Source of the DNA: an uncultured Oscillospiraceae bacterium
GTDB taxonomy: Bacteria; Bacillota; Clostridia; Oscillospirales; Oscillospiraceae
Assembly: GCA_910587255.1 (NCBI GenBank)
Contig: CAJUKT010000037.1
Coordinates: forward strand, 1 to 59,877
Direction: 5' to 3'
DNA length: 59,877 nt
Of the stretch, positions 32,392 to 40,690 are shown piece by piece (positions within the stretch are counted from its first letter, which is position 1; the number at the start of each line of letters is the position of its first letter). A program made the translations under genes and the position numbers. The notes below the pieces were generated by a model. That model was not told where the DNA came from, ran no database searches, and saw only the letters and a program-made list of their open reading frames with translations.

Positions 32392-34734
32392 ATGAAAAAA
32401 CTTTCCAGACGGTGCGCAGCGCTGGTTCTGGCCGCCGCCCTCGCCGCAACGCTGTGCGCCCCCGCCAGCGCCTCTTGGGCGCTGGGCACAGAGCTCACCC
32501 AGCGCACGGTGGAGCTTGGCCCGGGCACCGCCCTGACCAGCCAGAGCCTGTGGTCTGCCTCTAAGGCCGATCTGCGCACAGAGCATTATGTTACATACAC
32601 CCCCAACTCCACGCTGACCCCCATGGTATTCAGCGGTTCCTATGTGGCCAGCACCAACACGGTGCACAGCGCCGCCGCCCAGCTGGAGGCCCAGGGCTGG
32701 CGGGTGGCCGCCGCCATCAACGGCGGCTTTTTCAACGCCGACGGCACTATCGTGGGAATGCTCATGACCGATGGGGTGCTCCGCGCCCTGGACGTGGCCA
32801 ACTATACCTTGCTGGGCTTCACGGCCGACGGGCGGGTGTTCATTGACGAGAGCAAGCCCACCGTCTCCGCCGCCTGGACGGGTTTTGACGGTATGCAGCG
32901 GGTGTTCCCCATCGCCGGTTTCAACGCCTACCGCAATAACAATTATTTGGACAAGCTGTACCTGTATAATCAGGACTTCTCCTCCAAGGTCACCAGCGGC
33001 GGGCCCTGCGTATCCGCCATCCTGCGGCCTGTGAACGGCGAACAGATGAGAATGAACCGCACCCTCACTCTGGAGGTGGTGTCTGTCGCCGACGCCGTTC
33101 AGGACCAGACCATCTTCAACGGCATTCTTCCCGAGGGCTGCTATATGCTCTACGCAGAGGATCGGAATAACCCCGAGCTGCTCTCCGCCCTGCGGGAACT
33201 GGTCCCGGGCACGCAGGTATCCATAGCCGTAGGCGGTGCAAGCGAGCAGTGGGACCAGGCGGTATACGGTATCAGCGGCCTGTACACCCTGCTGCGGGAC
33301 GGGCAGCTCACAGACGGCCTGCCCACCTCCGCCAACCCCTACACCGCAGTCGGCCTCAAGGGCGACGGCACGGCGGTCTTTTACACCATAGACGGCCGCC
33401 AGGGCGGTTATTCCGTGGGGGCCACCTATACCCAGGTTGCCCAGCGGCTCCAGGAGCTGGGCTGCGTATCTGCCGTGGCGCTGGACGGCGGCGGCTCCAC
33501 CACGCTGGGGGCCACCCTGCCCGGCGGCGGCTTTGAGGTGGTGAACAAGCCTTCCACTGCCAACCGGAAGATCAACAACACCATTGCCCTGGTCAGCCGC
33601 GCGGGCGAGTCCCTGTTCACCCCCGGCGCTTATGTCACCGCCCAAACCCGAGTGGTGCTGACGGGGGCCAGCCTGAACGTTACCGCCGTCCCCTATGACA
33701 GCGCGGGACGGCCCGTCTCAGGTCAATTCCTCAGCTGGAATGCCACCGGCGGCTCCGTTTTCGGCACTGAAAGCGGAGCGGTATATACCGCGGGGCAGCT
33801 TCCGGGCAGCTATACCGTCTCCGCCGGGCCTGGCTCCCCCCTATCCGTAGAGGTAGTGGATAAGCTGTCCGCCCTCAACGTCACCCGGAAGGACTCCTCC
33901 GCCAAGGTGGACTCCCTGAACCTGGAGCCGGGAGAGCAGGTGGAGCTCACCGCATCCGGCGTCTGGTATAACCTGCCTGTGGCCATGGACGCGGACGATA
34001 TTACCTGGTCCGTCGATCCCGCCGTGGGCGCTATCGACACCGAAGGCCGCTTCACCGCAGGCACCGCCAACGGCCAGGGAAATATCACTGTCACCGCCGG
34101 CGGGGTCACCGTCTCCATCCCCGTCCAAGTGGACCGGGGCGACCCCTTCACCGACATGGCGGGCCACTGGAGCGCCGATTATGTGACCCGGCTGTACAAG
34201 CTGGGGCTGACCACCGGCTACGGCCAGGAGGACGGCACCGCCCTGTTTAAGCCCCAGGACAGGCTCACCCGGGCGGAGCTGCTGGCCTTCATCACCCGGG
34301 CGCTGGGGGTGGACGAATCGGCCTACTACACGGTTGAACTCCCCTTCGCCGACAACACGGACATCCCCAACTGGGCCCAGAACTATGTCCAAGCCATGTA
34401 TACCCTGGGCGTGCTCAAGGGCAGCAATGAAAACGGAGTGCTGTACGCCAATGTGAACGGCTATGTCACCCGGGAGGAAACCATGACCATCCTTGGCCGC
34501 ATCCTGGCCTCCTCTCAGAGCTGCGACCTATCCCAGTTCCCCGATGCCGCCCTGGTGAGCGACTGGGCCTCCCCCCATGTTCAGACCCTGGTAGCACTGA
34601 ATATCGTGGGCGGCAGCAACGGCCTGCTCTCCCCCAAGGACTACATTGACCGCGCCGCCATCGCCAAGCTACTGGTGGAGGTCTATCCTCTGGAGAAGGC
34701 GCTTCTCATCCCCCGGCTTGATCTTATGGCATAA
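32392..34734 (+). CDS. Secreted phosphodiester glycosidase with three SLH domains
   Basis: The 780-residue protein has a signal peptide (LVLAAALAATLCAPASAS). A NAGPA-type phosphodiester glycosidase domain (about 75-405) follows, with AAINGGFFNADGTIVGML and the conserved VALDGGGSTTLGATLPGGG. Two Ig-like or linker modules (about 415-580, ITWSVDPAVGAID) lead to three S-layer homology repeats (DPFTDMAGHWSADYVTRLYK, DNTDIPNWAQNYVQAMYTLG, FPDAALVSDWASPHVQTLVA). SLH repeats anchor it to pyruvylated wall polymers. The enzyme would cleave a phosphodiester-linked sugar at the surface; the substrate is unknown. AGGAGG precedes the ATG. Confidence 0.92.
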   Translation: MKKLSRRCAALVLAAALAATLCAPASASWALGTELTQRTVELGPGTALTSQSLWSASKADLRTEHYVTYTPNSTLTPMVFSGSYVASTNTVHSAAAQLEAQGWRVAAAINGGFFNADGTIVGMLMTDGVLRALDVANYTLLGFTADGRVFIDESKPTVSAAWTGFDGMQRVFPIAGFNAYRNNNYLDKLYLYNQDFSSKVTSGGPCVSAILRPVNGEQMRMNRTLTLEVVSVADAVQDQTIFNGILPEGCYMLYAEDRNNPELLSALRELVPGTQVSIAVGGASEQWDQAVYGISGLYTLLRDGQLTDGLPTSANPYTAVGLKGDGTAVFYTIDGRQGGYSVGATYTQVAQRLQELGCVSAVALDGGGSTTLGATLPGGGFEVVNKPSTANRKINNTIALVSRAGESLFTPGAYVTAQTRVVLTGASLNVTAVPYDSAGRPVSGQFLSWNATGGSVFGTESGAVYTAGQLPGSYTVSAGPGSPLSVEVVDKLSALNVTRKDSSAKVDSLNLEPGEQVELTASGVWYNLPVAMDADDITWSVDPAVGAIDTEGRFTAGTANGQGNITVTAGGVTVSIPVQVDRGDPFTDMAGHWSADYVTRLYKLGLTTGYGQEDGTALFKPQDRLTRAELLAFITRALGVDESAYYTVELPFADNTDIPNWAQNYVQAMYTLGVLKGSNENGVLYANVNGYVTREETMTILGRILASSQSCDLSQFPDAALVSDWASPHVQTLVALNIVGGSNGLLSPKDYIDRAAIAKLLVEVYPLEKALLIPRLDLMA

Positions 34735-34999
34735 CCGCATTAAAAACATCCCGCAGTTAGGGACATTGCCATAACTGTGATGACAGCAAACGGTTTGACC
34801 ACCATGTTCCTTGGAGGAAAGAGAAATAGAGCAAGTAAAACCGCCCTGCTGAATTCGTCGTTCAGCAGGGCGGTTCGCTTACCCTTTGCAATCATTCTCT
34901 TGCATGGCCGGGTTGAAACGAATCGTATCAAATGGGGCGGTTCTGGCCTTCAGCCAGAACCGCCCCATTATACTTCGCGGTCACCAGTGCGGCAGACGC
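34735..34999. repeat. Gene-free stretch with two long perfect hairpins
   Basis: A perfect 15-bp inverted repeat (34839-34853 with 34861-34875) and a perfect 17-bp one (34931-34947 with 34953-34969) stand 55 bp apart. Neither has a T tract placed as in a terminator. I recall the first hairpin type from the flanks of conjugative elements in gut Firmicutes. With the gene fragment next door it suggests the scar of a lost mobile element. Confidence 0.75.
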
Positions 35000-35182
35000 T
35001 TACCGGTCCAGCCGGCCGTCACGGGTGGGAGGCATCCCTGCTTCCTCCCCCACGTCACCGTCCACCATCTCTCTCTTCCGGCTATCCAGGTTTAATAGAA
35101 TGTTCAGCTCATCCAGACGGGCAGACTTTGTTTTCAGCCCGTCCTCCTGGGGAAACAGCTTCTCCACCTCCACCTTTCTCAC
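35000..35182 (-). pseudogene. Fragment resembling the C-terminus of a conjugative-element helicase/methylase
   Basis: A 60-codon frame from a GTG (35182) encodes VEKLFPQEDGLKTKSARLDE, LNILLNLDSRKREMV. It resembles the end of the large SNF2-like helicase/methylase proteins of Tn1549-type elements (the LDELNxLLNLD motif). Just upstream, another frame reads FDAEAQAIRMSEK, so the fragment appears frameshifted. No ribosome-binding site is present. It is best read as a decayed remnant, not a functional gene; the family match is from memory. Confidence 0.5.
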
Positions 35183-35226
35183 TCATGCGAATGGCCTGCG
35201 CCTCGGCATCGAAGGACTTCACTGTT

Positions 35227-36336
35227 TCACTGTGCCCCCTCCACTGGCACCGCCTTTTTCACCCGCTCTGCCCGACGGAGCGCATCCGGCTGTCCGCCCT
35301 TCTGGACGGACTCTTTTCTCCGGCGCAGCCCCCGGCCCGCAGCCAGCACAATAGCGGTGGCGATGAGCACCAGATAGCAGTTCAGCGTCCGGCTGAGAAT
35401 CATGGCAGGGGCCACCAACCCCTGGCCATACACCAGCAGGAAGCCCCGAAGGAACACGTTTTCTGCCGCCCCGGCGGACCCCGGCAGAGGCAGATATCCC
35501 ACAGCAATAGCACACAGAGCCTGGAGGGCCATCACCTCCCACAGGGAGAAGCCAGACAAACCAAAGGCCCGATAGACTACATAGGGCATGGCGTAGGAGC
35601 AGGCCAGCTGAAGAGCGCTGAGCCCCACCACCTCCACCAGCAGCAGCGGGGAGCGGCGAATGAGCCCCGCCCCCCGGCGGTACTCCGCCAGGTGCTCGTC
35701 CGCCCTGGCCTCCAGCCCGGATTTGTCCAGGGCAGGCCATATCTTGGCCCCCAGGGCAATACAGCCGTACAGCAGCCGTCGGGTGGGGCCGGGGAGGAAC
35801 AGGAAGAGAAACATGGCAACGTCCAGCACGGCGAACACCGCCAGCCCAAAGCCCAGCAGCAGCCCTACCTGACCGCCCAGCCGCTCGGTAAGACCCCCTG
35901 CGGCGGTCAAAGCAAAAATCCCCCAGCCCATGGCCGCCGTGTTGTAACCGATGGTGACCAGCAGCATGTCCAGCGCGCCGGTGGCGGCGGGGGTGCCATC
36001 CTTGCCCATGGCCACCACCTGGGCGGGCTGGCCACCGGTGGCGGACGGGGTGATGGTGCTGAAAAAGAAGCCCACACAGGAGTAATATGCGCACCGGCGG
36101 AAGGGCTGGGCGTTGCCCAAAGCGCGGAGGATGGAATGGGTCGCTTTAGCCTCACAGCACACGAACAGCGCCATCAGCGGCACGCCCAGCAGCAAAATGC
36201 GCCATTCGGCACTGAGCAGGGCAGCGGCCAGCTGCCCCGGGGTCTGCTGCTGAAAGATGGTGTATACCGTCCAAGCCAGCAGGGCACACACCGCCCCCGT
36301 ACAGGCAATATTTTTCCATTGGATTTTCACGCGCAT
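35227..36336 (-). CDS. LPG synthase TM/flippase-like membrane protein (UPF0104)
   Basis: The 369-residue protein has about eight membrane segments and the family's conserved loop YYSCVGFFFSTITPSATGGQ-PAQVVAM, plus YLPLPGSAGAAENVFLR near residue 290. This is the lysylphosphatidylglycerol-synthase transmembrane/AglD-like family, thought to move lipids or lipid-linked sugars across the membrane; no catalytic LPG synthase domain is present. The ATG at 36336 has GGAGGGG upstream and overlaps the glycosyltransferase gene by 10 bp. The pair suggests synthesis and flipping of a membrane glycolipid. Confidence 0.88.
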   Translation of the reverse strand: MRVKIQWKNIACTGAVCALLAWTVYTIFQQQTPGQLAAALLSAEWRILLLGVPLMALFVCCEAKATHSILRALGNAQPFRRCAYYSCVGFFFSTITPSATGGQPAQVVAMGKDGTPAATGALDMLLVTIGYNTAAMGWGIFALTAAGGLTERLGGQVGLLLGFGLAVFAVLDVAMFLFLFLPGPTRRLLYGCIALGAKIWPALDKSGLEARADEHLAEYRRGAGLIRRSPLLLVEVVGLSALQLACSYAMPYVVYRAFGLSGFSLWEVMALQALCAIAVGYLPLPGSAGAAENVFLRGFLLVYGQGLVAPAMILSRTLNCYLVLIATAIVLAAGRGLRRRKESVQKGGQPDALRRAERVKKAVPVEGAQ

Positions 36337-37400
36337 ACCCTCCCCTCCCGGCTCAACGAACGCACCACGGCGCACGCGGCGGTACGGCTGATGTCGGCGG
36401 CCATATCGTCCATGGCCCGCTCCATGGCGGACAGGGCTTCGCCGTCGCAGATGGTCTCCCGGATGGCGGCAAGGCAGGCGCTCTCCTCCTTGGCCGCGAT
36501 GCGGGCCATGCCCCGGCGCACCAGGAAGTTAGCGTTCTCCTGCTCCTGCTTCAGGAAGGGCTGCCAGGCCAGGATGGGCAGCCGGGCGGCGATGGCCTCA
36601 AAGCAGGTAATGCCGCCCGGCTTGGACAGCATCAGGCTGGCCCGGGCCATGTACTTGTCCACCTGGGTGGTGAAGGGAACGGCCTCAATGTTCTCATACC
36701 TGCCGTTGAGGCGCTGAAACAGCTTGTCATTGCGCCCGGTGAGGATAGTGGTGTGCACCCCGGGCAGGGCGTTGAGCGCCTGATAAAAGCTGTCCCGCCG
36801 GGGCATCAGCCCCAGACCGCCCCCCATGATGAGCAGCTCCCGCTGTTTTGAACGGTCCTTGCGGGCGGGTTGGAACCGCCCGCTGACGGGGATACCGGAC
36901 ACCACCACGGTGTCCGGGTCCGCACCTTTGGCGATAAACCCCTGCCGGACAGATTCCTCCGCCACCAAGTAGCAGTCGGTGCCGGGGTGAAGCCACTCGC
37001 TATGGCAGGTCACATCGGTGACGCAAGTGACCATGGGGATATCCGACGGCCCCTCCTCCTTATACTTCGCCATAGCGGCGGAGCAGATCGGGTGGGTGGA
37101 CACCACCACGTCGGGCGCATACTCATCCAGCAGCCGGTCCAGCCCGCCCAGCAGATTGTCCCCCCGGCCCTCACCGGAGTCGTTTACCGTCAGGTCGTGA
37201 TAAATGTTATAAAACACCCCGCCGTAGGTCACAAGCACGTTAAACCACCAGTACATGGCGGGGGCCAGCTCGGGGGCGGCGTATTCAAACAGGTCTACAA
37301 CATCGGCGTGGTGCCCGTCCTGCCCCAGCTGCTCCCGCAGGGCGTTGGCGGCGGACAGGTGGCCCATACCGAACTTACCTGTCAAAATCAGAATGTTCAT
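36327..37400 (-). CDS. MGDG synthase/UgtP-like diacylglycerol glycosyltransferase
   Basis: The 357-residue GT-B enzyme starts with MNILILTGKFGMGHLSAANA (the N-terminal MGDG-synthase signature, GxGH). It has VVSTHPICSAAMAKYK, VVVSGIPVSGRF, IMGGGLGLMPRRDS, and the nucleotide-sugar site KPGGITCFEAIAARLPIL. It likely adds hexose to diacylglycerol for membrane glycolipids or lipoteichoic-acid anchors. The ATG at 37400 has AGGAGG upstream; the open frame extends to 37481 with no signal. It heads a two-gene operon with the flippase-like protein. Confidence 0.9.
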   Translation of the reverse strand: MNILILTGKFGMGHLSAANALREQLGQDGHHADVVDLFEYAAPELAPAMYWWFNVLVTYGGVFYNIYHDLTVNDSGEGRGDNLLGGLDRLLDEYAPDVVVSTHPICSAAMAKYKEEGPSDIPMVTCVTDVTCHSEWLHPGTDCYLVAEESVRQGFIAKGADPDTVVVSGIPVSGRFQPARKDRSKQRELLIMGGGLGLMPRRDSFYQALNALPGVHTTILTGRNDKLFQRLNGRYENIEAVPFTTQVDKYMARASLMLSKPGGITCFEAIAARLPILAWQPFLKQEQENANFLVRRGMARIAAKEESACLAAIRETICDGEALSAMERAMDDMAADISRTAACAVVRSLSREGRVCA

Positions 37401-37486
37401 GAAGATTCCTCCTCTTTCCACGAAAGCCAGCCGACGCTTTTGCCCGGTTCCAATGGAACATCGCGGCTTACCTCTTGACACTACCG

Positions 37487-37514
37487 ATTATAGAGGACAA
37501 ATCTTCAATTTCAA
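37487..37514 (-). promoter_or_regulatory. Promoter of the glycolipid gene pair
   Basis: TTGAAA (37509-37514) and TATAAT (37487-37492) with a 16-bp spacer point leftward toward the glycosyltransferase. The site lies 46 bp downstream of the phosphopantetheinyl transferase stop. Confidence 0.72.
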
Positions 37515-37559
37515 CACGGATACCCCTTATGTTTTGGTGGGGTTTTCTTTAAGAATCCA

Positions 37560-38081
37560 TTAAGCCCTTCCCTGCTCCGGCAGTTCCTCCGGGGCCAGCC
37601 AAACCACCCTGTCCGGGAGGACGCCGTGGCAGCACACCGCCCCCCGCCAGCCCTCCCCGGCAAAGCTCCCACAGCAGCCGGGCGGAGGAACCACCTCCCT
37701 GGGGGGATAGAGGGGGATATCCTCCCGCTTGCACCAGCTCTCCTTCCGGGTCCACAGCCGGTAAAAGTCCTCCCAGCTGCCGTCAAACTCCTCCAGCTCT
37801 TCCGCGCCCAGGACATAGCCGGGCAGGGCTGCCCGGCGGGATCGGACCACCTCCACATCCACCCCCACCGGAGCGTCGGACACAGCGCACAGCGCCAGCC
37901 CCCCGCTGTGGGACAGGGAAAACCACCACTCCCCCTCCCCGGCGAACAAGGGCTTGCCCCGGGGGGAGCGCTCCACCGGGGGCAGAGCCGTCCACCCCCA
38001 GCGCCGCCGCACCGCCGCGGCCAGCAGCGGCCAGGCCAACAGCCGCCCGTCTTCTCCCGCCGCCGCGTATACCTCCGTCAT
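37560..38081 (-). CDS. 4'-phosphopantetheinyl transferase (Sfp-like, short)
   Basis: The 173-residue protein has the family motifs: SPRGKPLFAGEGEWWFSLSH, GVDVEVVRSRR with the metal-binding DxE, and FYRLWTRKESWCKRED corresponding to WxxKEAxxK. It moves phosphopantetheine from CoA to carrier-protein serines. The chain is shorter than Sfp (about 220) and the spacing between DVE and KES is compact. AGGAGG precedes the ATG. No carrier protein is nearby; it may serve the fatty-acid ACP or an unlinked synthase. Confidence 0.85.
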   Translation of the reverse strand: MTEVYAAAGEDGRLLAWPLLAAAVRRRWGWTALPPVERSPRGKPLFAGEGEWWFSLSHSGGLALCAVSDAPVGVDVEVVRSRRAALPGYVLGAEELEEFDGSWEDFYRLWTRKESWCKREDIPLYPPREVVPPPGCCGSFAGEGWRGAVCCHGVLPDRVVWLAPEELPEQGRA

Positions 38082-38124
38082 GGCGTTATCCTCCTCTTCC
38101 GCAGACTTCCTTCCTTTATTTTAA

Positions 38125-38155
38125 GGCCGCCCCCGCCGGTACGGCGGGGGCGGCC
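38125..38155 (-). terminator. Hairpin between trmO and the phosphopantetheinyl transferase
   Basis: A perfect 13-bp GC stem (38125-38137 with 38143-38155) directly follows the trmO stop. The T tract on the minus strand is poor (TTAAAAT), so termination may be partial and the downstream transferase could still be cotranscribed. Confidence 0.65.
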
Positions 38156-38159
38156 CCTG

Positions 38160-38837
38160 TTACAGCCGGGACGGCCCAATATCCGTCACCGTCAGCACAC
38201 CCTCCCGAACGGCAAAGCGCACCTCCAGCCCGGCAAATCCGAAGCCGTACACCCGCCCAGGGTTGTCCTGGTAGGAGGGGCGGGGGTCCTGTGCCAGCAC
38301 CCCCAGCAGCGCCGCCCGGCTGCCCTCCGGCACCCGCGTGAGCAGCTCCGGCGGGCACTCCACAGCCAGCCAGCCCTCCGGCGCGTCCCCGGCAAAGCCG
38401 CCCACCGCCTCGGGATGGCAGTCGGCATAGGGGATGTAGGGCTTGATATCCAGGATGGGGGTGCCGTCCACCAGATCCGCCCCGGACACGCGGAGCACCG
38501 GCCCCTGGACCGTGTCCCACTCCACCCCCTCCAACCCCACGCAGGACAGCCCGATGGGGTTGGGCCGGAAGGGGGATCGCGTGGCGAACACACCCAGCCG
38601 CCTGTTTCCCCCCAGCCTGGGGGGACGCACCGTGGGGGACCACCCCCTGTCCCGGTTCTCGGAGAACTCCCAGATCAGCCACAGGTGGGAGAATCCCTCA
38701 ATGCCCCGCAGCGCCTCGGCAGCCCGGTAGGGCGGCTCAAGCACCACCACAGCGCGCAGCTGCTCCACCAGCCCCGCCTGCCGGGGCACGCCGAACTTGG
38801 AAGCAAAGTCGGTGCGGATGTGGGCGATGGGCTCCAT
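38160..38837 (-). CDS. trmO: tRNA (t6A37) methyltransferase TrmO
   Basis: TrmO methylates N6-threonylcarbamoyladenosine at position 37 of tRNAs using SAM. The 225-residue protein has the TsaA/YaeB beta-barrel with LRGIEGFSHLWLIWEFS, TVRPPRLGGN-RRLGVFATRSPFRPNPIGLS and GADLVDGTPILDIKPYIPYA. The C-terminal extension (about 150-225, DPRPSYQDNPGRVYGFGFAG) is typical of the bacterial form. It starts 1 bp within the HD-gene stop (TGATG), so the two are coupled. Confidence 0.94.
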   Translation of the reverse strand: MEPIAHIRTDFASKFGVPRQAGLVEQLRAVVVLEPPYRAAEALRGIEGFSHLWLIWEFSENRDRGWSPTVRPPRLGGNRRLGVFATRSPFRPNPIGLSCVGLEGVEWDTVQGPVLRVSGADLVDGTPILDIKPYIPYADCHPEAVGGFAGDAPEGWLAVECPPELLTRVPEGSRAALLGVLAQDPRPSYQDNPGRVYGFGFAGLEVRFAVREGVLTVTDIGPSRL

Positions 38838-39394
38838 CAGTCCACGTTAGGGCTGGCGCGCATGGCCAGAATGGTCTTTTCAATAAGCTCATCCAGCTCC
38901 CAGCCCAGCATGGCGGCGCCCCGCTCGATTACCTCCCGGGAGCACCCGGCGGCAAACCGTTTATCCTTATACTTCTTTTTCACCGACTTGACCTCCAGAT
39001 CCGACACACTCTTGGAGGGGCGCATAAGGGCCACAGCGCCAATCAGCCCCGTCAGCTCGTCCACGGCAAAGAGCACCTTCTCCATCTGGCTCTCCGGCGC
39101 AATGTCCACGCACTCCCCATAGCCGTGGCTGGCGGTGGCGCGGACGACGGCCTCATCCACACCCCTCTGACGCATCAACTCCTGGCTCTTGACGCAGTGC
39201 TCCTCGGGCCACTGCTCGAAATCCAGGTCGTGAAGGATGCCCACCGCCTCCCAGACGCCGGCCTCCTCACCAAAGCCCAGCTCCTGGGCGAACCAGCGCA
39301 TCACATCGCCCACGGTGCGGCCATGCCTGCGGTGGAAATCGCCCTCGTTGAATTCACACAAAAGCTCCCATGCCTGTTCGGGGGTAGGGATCAT
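38837..39394 (-). CDS. HD-domain hydrolase
   Basis: The 185-residue protein has an HD fold: RRHGRTVGDVMRWFAQELG with the first His, VGILHDLDFEQWPEEHC with the HD pair (about 52-53) and ATASHGYGECVD with the third His region. Family members hydrolyse phosphate esters of nucleotides or second messengers; no substrate can be named. It is the first gene of the HD-trmO(-transferase) operon, divergent from the cysteine desulfurase. Confidence 0.87.
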   Translation of the reverse strand: MIPTPEQAWELLCEFNEGDFHRRHGRTVGDVMRWFAQELGFGEEAGVWEAVGILHDLDFEQWPEEHCVKSQELMRQRGVDEAVVRATASHGYGECVDIAPESQMEKVLFAVDELTGLIGAVALMRPSKSVSDLEVKSVKKKYKDKRFAAGCSREVIERGAAMLGWELDELIEKTILAMRASPNVD

Positions 39395-39463
39395 AGCAAA
39401 CAGCTCCTTTTTTATATGGTGAAGGAATCATATACCTCCCCTCCCCTTCTTGTCAATCCCCCG

Positions 39464-39492
39464 TTGACTTTTGGGGCGCAAACCATTACAAT
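39464..39492 (+). promoter_or_regulatory. Promoter of the cysteine desulfurase gene
   Basis: TTGACT (39464-39469) and TACAAT (39487-39492) with a 17-bp spacer lie 33 bp before the ATG at 39526, with AGGAGG between. Confidence 0.78.
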
Positions 39493-39525
39493 ACAAGGAC
39501 TGCAAAGGCTCAGGAGGGAAACGCC

Positions 39526-40665
39526 ATGGACAAACTCATCTATTTTGACTACGCCGCCACCACCCCGGTGCGCCCGGAGGCCGTGGAGGCCATGGTGGAT
39601 GCCCTGGGGCAGTTCGGCAATCCCTCCTCCCGGTATGGGTATGCCCGGCAGGCCGCCCAGCGGGTGAAGGAGGGGCGGGAAACGGTAGCCGCGGCAGTTG
39701 GCTGCTCCCCCGCCGAATTGTTCTTCACCTCCTGCGGCACTGAGAGCGACAACTGGGCGCTCCGGCGGGGGATGGAGCTGAACCGCCGCCGGGGAAAGCA
39801 CATCGTCACTACCGCTATTGAGCACGCCGCCGTGCTGGAGACCTGCAAGGATCTGGAACGGCAGGGATACGAGGTCACGTACTTAAAGCCGGACCGGGCC
39901 GGGCGCATCGGCGCGGGGCAACTGGCCGCCGCCCTGCGGCCGGACACCGCTCTGGTGTCCATGATGCTGGTAAACAACGAGACCGGCGTGATCCTCCCCG
40001 TGGCGGACTGCGTGAGGGCTGTGAAAGCCTTCGACCCGGCCATCCTGTTCCACTGCGACGCGGTGCAGGGCTTTTTGAAGACGCCGGAACCTCTGGCGAG
40101 ATTGGGAGCGGATCTGGTGGCCGTCAGCGGCCATAAAATTGGCGCGCCCAAGGGGATTGGGGCGCTGTATATCAAAAAGGGCGTGCGGCTGCGCCCCCTG
40201 CTCACCGGGGGCGGACAGGAGGAGGGCCTGCGCTCGGGCACCGAGGCCACGACGCAGATCGCCGCCTTTTCCGCCGCCGTCCGTGCCGTTTCAGCGGACT
40301 CCGCCCGGCTGGAGCGCACTGCCGCCATCAAGGAATACGCCCTCTCCAAATTAAAGGAAGCCCTGCCCCGGCTGGAGATCATCTCCCAGGGCGACGCCCC
40401 TCACATCTGCGCCATCACCCTGCCCGGCTACAAGAGCGAGGTGGTGGTCCGGGTGCTGGGCGATCAGGGCGTGTGCGTCTCCTCCGGCTCCGCCTGCCAC
40501 AAGGGCAGGCCCAGCCACGTGTTTGCCGCCATGAACCTGCCAAAGCCCTGGCTGGACGGGGCCCTTCGGCTGTCCTTCTCGCCGGGCTCCACCCGCGAGG
40601 AGGCAGACGCACTGGCAGCCGCCCTGAAAAACGCGGCGGACACCCTCTTCACCACCCTTTCATAA
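39526..40665 (+). CDS. Cysteine desulfurase (NifS/IscS family)
   Basis: The 379-residue PLP enzyme has YFDYAATTPVRPEAVEAM, GNPSSRYGYARQA, FTSCGTESDNWAL, IEHAAVLETC, NNETGVILPV, the PLP-lysine segment SGHKIGAPKGIGALY and the catalytic cysteine in SSGSACHKG. It removes sulfur from cysteine for Fe-S clusters or thiolation; group I (IscS/NifS) by its loop. No IscU-type scaffold is next to it: a MATE transporter follows after 25 bp, so its partner is elsewhere. Confidence 0.94.
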   Translation: MDKLIYFDYAATTPVRPEAVEAMVDALGQFGNPSSRYGYARQAAQRVKEGRETVAAAVGCSPAELFFTSCGTESDNWALRRGMELNRRRGKHIVTTAIEHAAVLETCKDLERQGYEVTYLKPDRAGRIGAGQLAAALRPDTALVSMMLVNNETGVILPVADCVRAVKAFDPAILFHCDAVQGFLKTPEPLARLGADLVAVSGHKIGAPKGIGALYIKKGVRLRPLLTGGGQEEGLRSGTEATTQIAAFSAAVRAVSADSARLERTAAIKEYALSKLKEALPRLEIISQGDAPHICAITLPGYKSEVVVRVLGDQGVCVSSGSACHKGRPSHVFAAMNLPKPWLDGALRLSFSPGSTREEADALAAALKNAADTLFTTLS

Positions 40666-40690
40666 ATCAAGCAAAGGAGCATTGATCGTC

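Noticed and set aside
34740..34931. 63-codon minus-strand frame over the first hairpin
   Set aside because: It is produced by translating the inverted repeat and has no ribosome-binding site; treated as non-coding scar.
34777..36717. Plus-strand open frame of 646 codons
   Set aside because: It runs through hairpins and opposite the flippase-like and glycosyltransferase genes, with composition typical of a shadow frame.
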